DNA from: Vibrio fortis
GTDB lineage: Bacteria > Pseudomonadota > Gammaproteobacteria > Enterobacterales > Vibrionaceae
Reading direction: 5' to 3'
DNA: 64,000 bases
Assembly: GCF_000695685.1 (NCBI RefSeq)
Contig: NZ_JFFR01000002.1
Location: forward strand, 310,001-374,000
In this document: positions 8,625 through 16,216 of the stretch, one piece after another
Layout: the number at the start of each line of letters is the position of its first letter
Numbering within the stretch: the first letter of the stretch is position 1
Translations under genes and position numbers: made by a program
The notes under the pieces: generated by a model
The model's database searches: none
Seen by the model: the letters and a program-made list of their open reading frames with translations, nothing else
Told to the model about the DNA's origin: nothing

Positions 8625-9707
8625 TTAGAGTCCGTAGCACTCTAGTAGTTGCGGGATGACAGCTTGCGGTGAGTATGTCTTGTTAATGGTTTCGATTGCT
8701 TGTTGGCTGAGCGTTGATCTTTCATTTTGAGAGAGAGATAACCAGTTATTTACGCATGCTTCGAGTTCTTTTGGGTCATTCGCCAGATAGCCATTCTTCG
8801 TGTGACTTATGAGTTGAGGTAAGTTACCTACAGCGGTCGCGATGACAGGAATACCGAGTGACATTGCTTCTAGCGCAGCCATTGGCAAACCTTCATATCG
8901 CGATGGGATAACCAATACATCGATACTCTGCCAGACCTTTTCCATATTTTGCTGGTGACCATGAAAGATACAGTTATCAGCTTTGCGTGATTCCAACTGT
9001 TCGCGTTCAGGACCATCTCCAAACAGGTGGAAGTGGTGGTCAGGAAACTGAATAGCTAAATCTATAAATCGGTCGGCTGCCTTTTCGTGACTTAACCGAC
9101 CCACGAAACCAAATCGGTATGAGCTAGAGCTAAACTCTGGAGAAGGTTGACGCTCCGGCATGCTCACAAAGTTGTTGAGCATTGTCGTCGCGCTCGGGAT
9201 CTTTTCCTTAATCTTGTTGCTCACCACTAATGAGTGGCTAGACAAGAAACTTGTGTATCGGTCGAGTGCGTCATAGAGCCAGACGCGGCCCTTTGGCGTT
9301 TCTCCTGCGTGATAAGTCGACACTTGGTAAAGGGAAAGGCGAGGGTAAAGCAGCTTTGTAAGCTTGCCAATGATACTGGATTTGTAACCGTGACAATGCA
9401 GCAGCCTTGGTTGGTAAGTGTCGATTGCATGACTAAGCTGAGTAACTGATGAACCGTCAGTCGTCGTTAAATCTTGCAGAAACGAGAAACTGAGTACAGA
9501 TTTCTCAAGGCGTTCAATAATGGGAGGGACTGGAGAGTAACGTGTGAGTAAGATAATGCGTACCTGTCGTTGATGCGCTTTCAATCCTTTGGCTAACTCC
9601 AAAACATGAGTTTCAATACCGCCGAAGGTTTGGCTGTCGAGCAACAGCCAGATCTCATTTGGTACAATCTCTAACTTTTGGGCCTGCTTAGGCTTGGTTA
9701 TACTCAT
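8625..9707 (-). CDS. sypH: GT4 glycosyltransferase, SypH-like
   Basis: This is a 360-residue GT-B glycosyltransferase. The N-terminal acceptor side has the glycine-rich DSQTFGGIETHVLELAKGL. The donor side contains FVGRLSHEKAADRFI and PSRYEGLPMAALEAMSLGIP, the GT4 E-x7-E region. It starts inside the 3' end of sypG (20-bp overlap) with GGAAG 7 nt upstream, so it is co-translated with the regulator. This gene order (G then H) is that of the syp cluster. Confidence 0.87.
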   Translation of the reverse strand: MSITKPKQAQKLEIVPNEIWLLLDSQTFGGIETHVLELAKGLKAHQRQVRIILLTRYSPVPPIIERLEKSVLSFSFLQDLTTTDGSSVTQLSHAIDTYQPRLLHCHGYKSSIIGKLTKLLYPRLSLYQVSTYHAGETPKGRVWLYDALDRYTSFLSSHSLVVSNKIKEKIPSATTMLNNFVSMPERQPSPEFSSSSYRFGFVGRLSHEKAADRFIDLAIQFPDHHFHLFGDGPEREQLESRKADNCIFHGHQQNMEKVWQSIDVLVIPSRYEGLPMAALEAMSLGIPVIATAVGNLPQLISHTKNGYLANDPKELEACVNNWLSLSQNERSTLSQQAIETINKTYSPQAVIPQLLECYGL

Positions 9708-11175
9708 CTTCAGCTTCCCATGCCTGCTTCTTACGATACACCGTAGAAGGGCTAAGCTCTAACAGCACTGCAGCATTCAACACGTTACCATCACAGTGGT
9801 TGATCGCATTTTGAATCGCTTCTCGCTCAATCTTCCACATTGGGCGAATGCTGCCATCACCATTGGTAAGAGCAGGGCCGCTACTCTCAGTTGCTGCCTC
9901 AATTTGCTCTGGAGTCAATGGGGCAGGCTTGGAAGCCGGTTCTGCTACTGCTTCTTGAACAGGTTCGACGCGCTTAATAGGCGTTACGACTTTGCTTCGG
10001 CCACCCGTACCATTAATCGGCGCAGGGATCATCTCTTTGGTCACATTGGTTTCGTTATTGAGAACCACAATGTTGCGAATAATGTTCTGAAGTTGGCGGA
10101 CATTACCCGGCCAAGGATAGTTCTTCAATAAAACCTGAGCTTCTTTATCTATAGACTTAAATTTCTTGCCGTCCTGTTTAGCGTAGATTTTCAGGAAATG
10201 CTTGCATAGCGTGACAATGTCACTACCACGTTCTCGCAAAGGTGGCATCTCAATCGGTACAACGTGAACACGGTAGTAAAGATCTTCTCTAAAACGACCT
10301 TCTTCAACCTCTAACAGCGGGTCACGGTTAGTCGCACAAATGATTCGCACATCTACTTTCACTTCGCGAGTCGCCCCTAGTGGGGTAAATGTACCTGTTT
10401 GTAAGAATCGCAAAAGCTTCTTCTGCATTTCGAGTTCCATTTCACAGAGCTCGTCGAGAAATAGAGTACCGCCATGCGCTTGCATCGCAGCGCCTTTTCG
10501 ATCTGTTGTTGCGCCAGTAAATGCCCCTTTAACGTGACCGAAGATTTCACTTTCCATCAGATCTCGAGGAATTGCACCGCAGTTGATCGCAACGAATGGC
10601 TTGTCGCGACGCTGGCTCTCTTTATGAATGGCTTCGGCACACACTTCTTTACCAGTACCGCTCTCACCATTAATGAACACACTAGCAGTGGTTGGAGCTA
10701 CCGAGTCGATCGTTTTATATACGGCTTGCATCGGTAGACATGAGCCAATAAAGCCTTGGTAGGCCTCGCGGTCAAACTTGCTCTTAATGTTTTCCACTAA
10801 GTTCTCTAGTTTCGCGCGTTTAAGGTGCAGCTGTACCGAGGTTTTCAAGCGTTCGGCTTGGATTGGCTTCTCAAGAAAGTCTTCCGCGCCACGCTGAATT
10901 AGGCTAACGGCAATGTCTACTGAACCATGAGCGGTAGCAATAATTACGGCCGTTGGAACTTCATTTTCTGTAATCCAATCTAGTACCTCTTCACCCGACA
11001 TGTCAGGCAGTTTAAGGTCAAGGATAACCAGTTGCGGCGCGTGACGCTCTATAAAAGTTTTGGCTTCTGCTCCCGTCTCGACGTGAAAAATGTCATAGGG
11101 CTCATCTTTTACATACTGTTTGTATAAAACAGCTAATGAAGTGGAGTCTTCAACTAACAATACTTTAGGGCGCAT
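9688..11175 (-). CDS. sypG: Sigma-54-dependent response regulator, SypG-like
   Basis: This is a 495-residue LuxO-family regulator. The receiver domain spans residues 1-120 with acidic pocket E9/D10 and phospho-acceptor Asp53 (VILDLKLPD). The AAA+ domain follows, with Walker A GESGTGKE, the sigma-54 contact loop GAFTGA and arginine-finger region. A Pro/Ala/Glu-rich linker leads to a C-terminal Fis-type helix-turn-helix (NVLNAAVLLELSPSTVYRK). The ATG at 11175 has AGGA 8 nt upstream; an earlier in-frame start at 11208 is less likely. It should activate the sigma-54 promoters before sypA, sypI and sypM. Its immediate upstream neighbour is a lone HPt gene rather than the SypF hybrid kinase. Confidence 0.92.
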   Translation of the reverse strand: MRPKVLLVEDSTSLAVLYKQYVKDEPYDIFHVETGAEAKTFIERHAPQLVILDLKLPDMSGEEVLDWITENEVPTAVIIATAHGSVDIAVSLIQRGAEDFLEKPIQAERLKTSVQLHLKRAKLENLVENIKSKFDREAYQGFIGSCLPMQAVYKTIDSVAPTTASVFINGESGTGKEVCAEAIHKESQRRDKPFVAINCGAIPRDLMESEIFGHVKGAFTGATTDRKGAAMQAHGGTLFLDELCEMELEMQKKLLRFLQTGTFTPLGATREVKVDVRIICATNRDPLLEVEEGRFREDLYYRVHVVPIEMPPLRERGSDIVTLCKHFLKIYAKQDGKKFKSIDKEAQVLLKNYPWPGNVRQLQNIIRNIVVLNNETNVTKEMIPAPINGTGGRSKVVTPIKRVEPVQEAVAEPASKPAPLTPEQIEAATESSGPALTNGDGSIRPMWKIEREAIQNAINHCDGNVLNAAVLLELSPSTVYRKKQAWEAEDEYNQA

Positions 11176-11271
11176 TGTGTTATTCCTTTTGAATCTTGTC
11201 CTAACCAAACGTCAATCTTTGCGTTCTGTACTTAATGTCGTTTTGTCTCTTCTTAATCAGACATTGGTTTT

Positions 11272-11646
11272 TTAGCCGAAACCGAGTTCTTTTCGTGCTA
11301 TCAGCGCCTCTATCGAATTGTCCGCTAAAGCAAGAAGTTCATCGACGCGTGTGAATGCGAGCTCTGTTTGTTTCTCTAAGCATTGGCGTTCGATGTCGCG
11401 AGCTAATGTTGATAAAGCTCTGTTGCCTAAAGCGAGCGATGTGCTGCCTAGAGTGTGGACTTCAAACTCGAGAACTTCGCCATCTCGGGATTGAGCCGCT
11501 TGTTTAATTGCGTCAATGCGCGTTTTTGACTCTTCCACATAATGGTCGATAAGAATAGGGATGACCTCTGCACTGGTATCTACAATCATCTGCTGCAGAA
11601 TAGACTCATCGACAAGGTCTTGGTTTTCAGTGTTAGTAACTGTCAT
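11272..11646 (-). CDS. Stand-alone histidine phosphotransfer (HPt) protein beside sypG
   Basis: A short all-helical protein (124 residues from ATG 11646; 129 if the ATG at 11661 is used; neither has a strong ribosome site). It carries an HPt-like motif VHTLGSTSLALG, in which His64 (His69 in the longer form) is the likely phosphorylated residue. The usual Lys after the His-x-Leu is Gly. Small HPt proteins such as LuxU pass phosphate from hybrid kinases to a response regulator. It is 96 bp upstream of sypG in the same direction, so SypG is the obvious partner. In V. fischeri this place is taken by the HPt-containing hybrid kinase SypF, which is absent here. Function is inferred from motif and position. 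Confidence 0.82.
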   Translation of the reverse strand: MTVTNTENQDLVDESILQQMIVDTSAEVIPILIDHYVEESKTRIDAIKQAAQSRDGEVLEFEVHTLGSTSLALGNRALSTLARDIERQCLEKQTELAFTRVDELLALADNSIEALIARKELGFG

Positions 11647-11849
11647 CGTAAATAGATCCATCTATTGATTTCGGTAAACATTCGAAGGTTACTCAAAGGT
11701 AACATCAACGAATGATGTGTAACGCAATTGGATATTTAAGTATTAGACATTTTTTAGAACAATTTCAACTGCTTGAATATGGAAGATCGCAAAAATGCCA
11801 AGCAAGGTGGGTTCTGGGAGGGAATGGGTAACAATGCAGCAAAGAAAAG

Positions 11850-11885
11850 TCGCCCGATGACGTTCAAGAAACGTGCAGCGGGCGA
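11850..11885 (-). terminator. Terminator after proV
   Basis: On the minus strand a hairpin with outer arms TCGCCCG/CGGGCGA and an inner ACGTT/AACGT stem starts 12 bp after the proV stop. It is followed by CTTTTCTTT. It separates proXWV from the HPt-sypG unit. Confidence 0.7.
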
Positions 11886-11896
11886 TAGTTAGAGGC

Positions 11897-13123
11897 TTAA
11901 GACGCTTTATCAATCACGGGCTTTGGGTCAGTTTCAGTTTCCCCGGGCTCCGCAAAAATGTCCGCTACAGCGCTTCGCTCTAGCTCGCCCTTTAAGTTGC
12001 CTTCTTCATCGACTACCGGCAGTGAGTATTCGCATGACATGGTATCTTGCAGAATCTCTTCAATGACCGCATCAGGGTTGACCGCAGGTACTTCTTCGTA
12101 GATGTCATCACTAAAGTCATTCACAGTTTTATCTTCAACGGCATCTTGGAGGCTCTCTTTCGTCACCAGACCTTGATAGCCATCATCCGTTACGTGGTAA
12201 GCGTAGTCATGCTTCAACATCTTCATTTGAGCAAGTGCACCTTCAATCGTTTCTGATGTGATGCGATACAGAGGTGGCTGCATAACCGTTTCTACGGTAA
12301 GTGCGCGGGCACGGTTTACATCCTTAACAAATGCCTCAACGTAATCGTCTGCTGGGTGTAGAAGGATTTCATGCGGAGTTCCTTGCTGAACTAACTCGCC
12401 ATCTTTCAGGATCGCGATTCGGTCGCCAAGTCGCAGAGCTTCGTCAAGGTCGTGGGTGATGAAGATAATGGTTTTATGAAGCTTCTCTTGTAGCTCAATC
12501 AATTGATCCTGCATTTCACTACGAATCAATGGGTCGAGTGCGGAGAAAGCCTCATCCATCAATAAGATTTCAGCATCAGTACAGAGTGCGCGTGACAAAC
12601 CAACACGCTGTTGTTGACCACCGGACAATTGAGCAGGGTATTGGTGTTCATAACCTTTAAGTCCAACCGTATCTAGCCATTCAGACGCTTTGGCTAAACG
12701 TTTTTCCTTTTTAATGCCCTGAACCTCAAGCCCGTAAGCCACATTCTCAACTACGGTTCTATGAGGCATTAAGCCAAAGCGTTGAAATACCATCGACATC
12801 TTGTGACGACGAAACTCTTCGAGCTCTTTGGTGTTGAGGCTCATGACATCGGTGCCTTCAACGGTGATCTTACCTTCGGTAGGCTCAATCAAGCGATTGA
12901 AGTGGCGAATCAACGTCGACTTACCAGATCCGGAAAGGCCCATGATCACGAATATTTCGCCACGATTGATTTCTAGGTTTATCTCTTTGAGACCAACGGT
13001 GTGACCCGTATCAGCGAGAATTTGGTCTTTGTTTTGACCATTATGAATACGCTCAATTACCGACTTTGGCTTAGGGCCGAAGACTTTATACAGTCCACTT
13101 ATTTCAATCAGAGGCTTAGTCAT
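11897..13123 (-). CDS. proV: Glycine betaine/choline-type ABC transporter ATPase (ProV-like)
   Basis: This is a 408-residue ATPase of the osmoprotectant importer family. Walker A is GLSGSGKS (about residues 63-70), the signature is LSGGQQQR, and Walker B is ILLMDEAFSALD. A C-terminal extension (about 275-395) resembles the paired CBS domains of ProV/OpuAA, which sense ionic strength. The length matches E. coli ProV. The start overlaps proW by 8 bp. It is the last gene of proX-proW-proV and ends in a hairpin terminator. Its place between sypD and the HPt gene is unusual for a compatible-solute transporter. Confidence 0.9.
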   Translation of the reverse strand: MTKPLIEISGLYKVFGPKPKSVIERIHNGQNKDQILADTGHTVGLKEINLEINRGEIFVIMGLSGSGKSTLIRHFNRLIEPTEGKITVEGTDVMSLNTKELEEFRRHKMSMVFQRFGLMPHRTVVENVAYGLEVQGIKKEKRLAKASEWLDTVGLKGYEHQYPAQLSGGQQQRVGLSRALCTDAEILLMDEAFSALDPLIRSEMQDQLIELQEKLHKTIIFITHDLDEALRLGDRIAILKDGELVQQGTPHEILLHPADDYVEAFVKDVNRARALTVETVMQPPLYRITSETIEGALAQMKMLKHDYAYHVTDDGYQGLVTKESLQDAVEDKTVNDFSDDIYEEVPAVNPDAVIEEILQDTMSCEYSLPVVDEEGNLKGELERSAVADIFAEPGETETDPKPVIDKAS

Positions 13124-14015
13124 GCTTAAACCCTCCTAAATGTGCGTTGGTTCTTTTTGCGTAGGCTTGCGATGCTCGGTCGAATAGGATTGCTAATGCC
13201 ACAATAGCGAAGCCATTCAAAAGGCCTAAAGTGAAGTATTGGTTAGTAATCGACTTTAGTACCGGTTGTCCCAAGCCTTTTACCCCAATCATAGATGCGA
13301 TAACCACCATAGACAAAGCCATCATGATGGTCTGGTTGATGCCTGCCATAATGGTTGGCATAGCTAAAGGCAGCTGAACACCCCAAAGACGCTGCTTCTT
13401 GTTTGCGCCAAAGGCCGTTGCTGCTTCAAGCACTTCTTTGTCTACTAAGCGAATACCCAGGTTAGTTAAACGAATCACAGGTGGGATAGCGTAGATAACA
13501 ACCGCGATAAGTCCCGGGATTTTACCGATGCCCAGCAGCATTACTACTGGAATCAAATACACGAACGCGGGCATGGTTTGCATTATATCGAGTAGCGGAG
13601 TAACCATGGATTGAACGCGATTGGAGCGCGCCATCGCAATCCCAATGGGTATGCCTAAACATATCGAAACCAAGGTACACACGGTAATAATACTTAGGGT
13701 ACGCATGGTGTCTTCCCACATCCCAAAGTAACCAATAAGAAGTAGTGAACCTACACAACCTAGCGCAAGTTTCCACGATCGGCTTGCTGCATACACAAGA
13801 GCAGTACAGACAGCGAGAACGATAAGCCAAGGTGTTGAGATGAGGAGTTTTTCAAACCAGACGAGGAAGGAGAGAAGAGGATCAAAGAAAGACTCTATCA
13901 ATTCGCCATACTCTCGAGAAAAATCTCGGTAGGCGCCGTCTAGTGTTTTCTTAATTGCTCGTAAGTCAGAGCGTTCCATTTCAGGAAAACTGGAGAACCA
14001 GCTATTGTCAGCCAT
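13116..14015 (-). CDS. proW: Glycine betaine/choline-type ABC transporter permease (ProW-like)
   Basis: This is a 299-residue inner-membrane permease. An N-terminal soluble or amphipathic stretch (residues 1-60) is followed by about six membrane segments and the EAA loop region (EVLEAATAFGANKKQRLWGVQ) that docks the ATPase. It pairs with ProV (8-bp overlap) and with the ProX binding protein upstream. A 12-bp hairpin lies in the gap from proX, so the permease is probably made at a lower level than the binding protein. Confidence 0.9.
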   Translation of the reverse strand: MADNSWFSSFPEMERSDLRAIKKTLDGAYRDFSREYGELIESFFDPLLSFLVWFEKLLISTPWLIVLAVCTALVYAASRSWKLALGCVGSLLLIGYFGMWEDTMRTLSIITVCTLVSICLGIPIGIAMARSNRVQSMVTPLLDIMQTMPAFVYLIPVVMLLGIGKIPGLIAVVIYAIPPVIRLTNLGIRLVDKEVLEAATAFGANKKQRLWGVQLPLAMPTIMAGINQTIMMALSMVVIASMIGVKGLGQPVLKSITNQYFTLGLLNGFAIVALAILFDRASQAYAKRTNAHLGGFKHD

Positions 14016-14032
14016 TTTATATCCTTATATTC

Positions 14033-14061
14033 CGAAGCGGTTGATAAACTCAACCGCTTCG
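14033..14061 (-). other. Intercistronic hairpin between proX and proW
   Basis: A perfect 12-bp inverted repeat (CGAAGCGGTTGA, loop of 5, TCAACCGCTTCG) lies in the 123-bp gap. There is no T-run after it on the minus strand, so it looks like an mRNA-stabilising or partial-attenuation element rather than a full terminator. Confidence 0.75.
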
Positions 14062-14138
14062 AATGCTGAATAACATCAAGTATAGCGACGTTATAGTGTG
14101 TGATTTTAATGCGTTATAAACAGTAAACCATTAACTGT

Positions 14139-15128
14139 TTACAGCTCTGCTTCCACTTTCTTTGCCACATCTTGAGATACCCATGGATGCCAGATATCAG
14201 GATATTCGCTTAGGAAATGCAGCATCGCTTCTTCACCATCAGCTTGGTTATCTTCCATCCAAGCTAAAAGAGCGTTCATTTTGTCGTTAGTAAAACCACG
14301 CTTAGTGAAGTAGTCGTAGGCTTCAGGCGCACGACTCGCAAAGCTTTCTGTTGTGATGGTATGTACTGGAGAAGGTGGGTACATAGTTGCTTTTGGCGCT
14401 TCACACTCTTCTTGAGTCGTACAGTTCACGAACTCGTCTTTATCGACGCCACTGCCAAAATCAACTTTAACCATGTCGTATTTACCTAGCACAGCCGTAG
14501 GTGCCCAGTAATAACCAAACCACGCTTCTTCACGCTCATAGGCTTTGGCGATAGCCCCAGAGAGACCCGCACTAGAGCCTGGATCGACAATGCTAAAGCC
14601 ACTCTCTTCGAGTTCTAGTGCATTGAAAAGGTTGCCTGCACTGATTTGGCAGTTCCAACCTGCAGGGCAGCTGTAAAATGCGGATGTATCTGGATCTTCC
14701 GGATGTTTGAATAGTTTGGCGTGTTTACGAACACCTTCGATAGTGGCGATTTCAGGATATTGACTCACTAGGTATTTCGGAACCCAGAATCCTTCTTCAC
14801 CACCGTTAACGAGGGCTTTACCCGCGTAGCGTAAGCGTTTTTCTTCTACGCCTTTATCAAGCGCGGTTTTTAAACTATTACTCCAAAGTTCTGGAGCGAC
14901 GTCAGGTTGACCTTTCTCGATCATAGAGGTGCCAGTGGGCATGGTGTCGCCGGGAATAAGTTCTGCGTCACAACCATAACCATGCTCTAGGATAAACCTA
15001 TCGATGTTGGCGATGAGTGTCGCTGAGTTCCAGTTCATGTCGGCGATTGTTACGCTACCACATTCACCAGCGTTAGCGTTACTGGCTGCGGCGACTAACA
15101 AAAACATGGAGCTTAACTTGTATTTCAT
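14139..15128 (-). CDS. proX: Glycine betaine/choline-type substrate-binding protein (ProX-like)
   Basis: This is a 329-residue periplasmic protein with a cleavable signal peptide (residues 1-20, ending ANA). The mature part is an OpuAC-type ligand-binding domain (TIADMNWNSATLIANIDRFIL, later GFWVPKYLV and WFGYYWAPT). It is rich in aromatic residues that in this family form the quaternary-amine cage. Three Cys pairs suggest disulfides in the periplasm. AAGGA lies upstream of the ATG. It is first in proXWV, after a 395-bp gap from sypD. Choline, glycine betaine and related ligands cannot be told apart from sequence. Confidence 0.9.
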   Translation of the reverse strand: MKYKLSSMFLLVAAASNANAGECGSVTIADMNWNSATLIANIDRFILEHGYGCDAELIPGDTMPTGTSMIEKGQPDVAPELWSNSLKTALDKGVEEKRLRYAGKALVNGGEEGFWVPKYLVSQYPEIATIEGVRKHAKLFKHPEDPDTSAFYSCPAGWNCQISAGNLFNALELEESGFSIVDPGSSAGLSGAIAKAYEREEAWFGYYWAPTAVLGKYDMVKVDFGSGVDKDEFVNCTTQEECEAPKATMYPPSPVHTITTESFASRAPEAYDYFTKRGFTNDKMNALLAWMEDNQADGEEAMLHFLSEYPDIWHPWVSQDVAKKVEAEL

Positions 15129-15523
15129 ATTGAGGTTCCTTTCTCATTAAAGTTTGTAACTCTCATAACTAGAACACAAAAGGGCGTGTTTAGCTGTGGA
15201 GTTACTCTGAGTGGTGTTGATGTGACGAGTCATATCCTTTGGTCGTCTCACGGGGCTGGTTCCTTTCGATTTACGAGGGAACAGATTAATGCAGTAAGAG
15301 TGGTACCCAGTATTTATGACGAATCAACAAAAATTGACCACTTTTTATAAGTTTAGGGAATATCTGGATAAAATCCATGTTTGATCTGATTTGATTCGAG
15401 CATTGCCAATGCAAGTCACACTATGGGAGATTAGCATGGTATTTTTGTTGGTATTTTCATTGAAATGTAGTGATTTTCTGTGAAATTAATCGATTTAAAA
15501 TAAAATCACTACATGTCATAGGG
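15129..15523. other. 395-bp gene-free region between sypD and proX
   Basis: No credible gene is seen. It must hold the proXWV promoter and a leader on the minus strand. The proX-proximal 180 bp could fold (for example GACGA with TCGTC at about 15228-15252), but I recognise no known riboswitch. Near sypD there is a long AT-rich inverted repeat (15465-15514). No sigma-54 promoter with correct spacing was found in it. Confidence 0.6.
15465..15514. repeat. 13-bp perfect inverted repeat with 24-bp AT-rich centre
   Basis: The arms are ATGTAGTGATTTT (15465-15477) and AAAATCACTACAT (15502-15514). It lies 10 bp past the sypD stop. There is no T-tract on either side, so it is not a standard terminator. 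It could be an operator for proXWV, a processing structure at the end of sypABCD, or a scar at the site where sypE/F are missing. Confidence 0.6.
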
Positions 15524-16216
15524 TTAAATTGGCAGGTTTAAGAACTCATTTTGAGAAAGTTTGTTGCAGAGAGACGTTCGTAACTTAGAAGGAATAAACT
15601 TCATTTTGTTTAATTGACGTGCAATCTCTTGAGGGAAACTTGGCGCGTGTTTCATGTTCATGATTGCACCAGACAATAGAATGCCGTCTGTCGATAAAAG
15701 CTGTTTTGCCTGCTCAAGCTGACTGGTCGTTGTCTCACCATAAGCGAGTACAAGTAGGGTTGAGTCGCACGCATTAGCGACGGACTGGGCAGGGATATTA
15801 CCTTTGTTGACTTGCAAGAGCGGCGACGTATCTATCACGACACGGTCATATTGAGTTAGCCATTGTGCAACCGTATTTTTTAGCATTGTTGGGTCTTTAA
15901 ATGCCAGCTGAGCAGACGCTTCACGTGGAGCAGGTACGCCAACGAAAAGTCGCTTAGATTCTTTATGTTCGATCAGTTGACCTTGTTGTTCGAGGTTAAC
16001 CAGTTCCAAGTCATGAAACGCTGGATTAAACAGATTCAAATCGACATACAGGGTTGAGTGACCTGCAAGCATGCAGCGCTCGGCAAATGCGGAAGCGATT
16101 GACGTGACGCCGTCACCACTTTGGCAGGCAGTAATGCATGTTGAACGGTGTCCATTCAGCTCTGATGTTAAGTAGAGCTTCTCGACTTCGGCTTGTGTGG
16201 CTGAGATAGTCATCAT
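15524..16216 (-). CDS. sypD: CpsD/CapB-like ATPase homologue with altered Walker A, SypD-like
   Basis: This is a 230-residue MinD/ParA-fold protein of the BY-kinase type that partners Wzz proteins. The P-loop region reads CQSGDGVTSIAS: the invariant Lys (GxGK[ST]) is Val, read directly from the codon GTC. The Walker A' region (LYVDLNLFNPAF) and Walker B region (DRVVIDTSPLL) are recognisable. There is no C-terminal Tyr cluster. It may therefore be a structural or regulatory partner of SypC/SypO rather than an active kinase. The start overlaps the sypC stop by 4 bp. Confidence 0.85.
   Translation of the reverse strand: MMTISATQAEVEKLYLTSELNGHRSTCITACQSGDGVTSIASAFAERCMLAGHSTLYVDLNLFNPAFHDLELVNLEQQGQLIEHKESKRLFVGVPAPREASAQLAFKDPTMLKNTVAQWLTQYDRVVIDTSPLLQVNKGNIPAQSVANACDSTLLVLAYGETTTSQLEQAKQLLSTDGILLSGAIMNMKHAPSFPQEIARQLNKMKFIPSKLRTSLCNKLSQNEFLNLPI
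15543..15557 (-). promoter_or_regulatory. SypG enhancer-like site inside the end of sypD
   Basis: Read on the minus strand: TTCTCAAAATGAGTT, a full match to TTCTCANNNTGMDWN. No sigma-54 promoter is visible between it and proX, so it is orphaned. It falls in coding sequence (LSQNEF), so chance is possible. Confidence 0.35.

Noticed and set aside
9688-11646. luxO-luxU quorum-sensing pair
   Set aside because: The regulator resembles LuxO, but the HPt gene is upstream rather than downstream, the regulator overlaps a glycosyltransferase gene, and the entire neighbourhood is in syp order. The phospho-acceptor Asp53 and N-terminus MRPKVLLVEDSTSL fit SypG.
15129-15300. Known riboswitch in the proX leader
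   Set aside because: Some stems are possible, but no conserved riboswitch core was recognised. Left as an unassigned leader.
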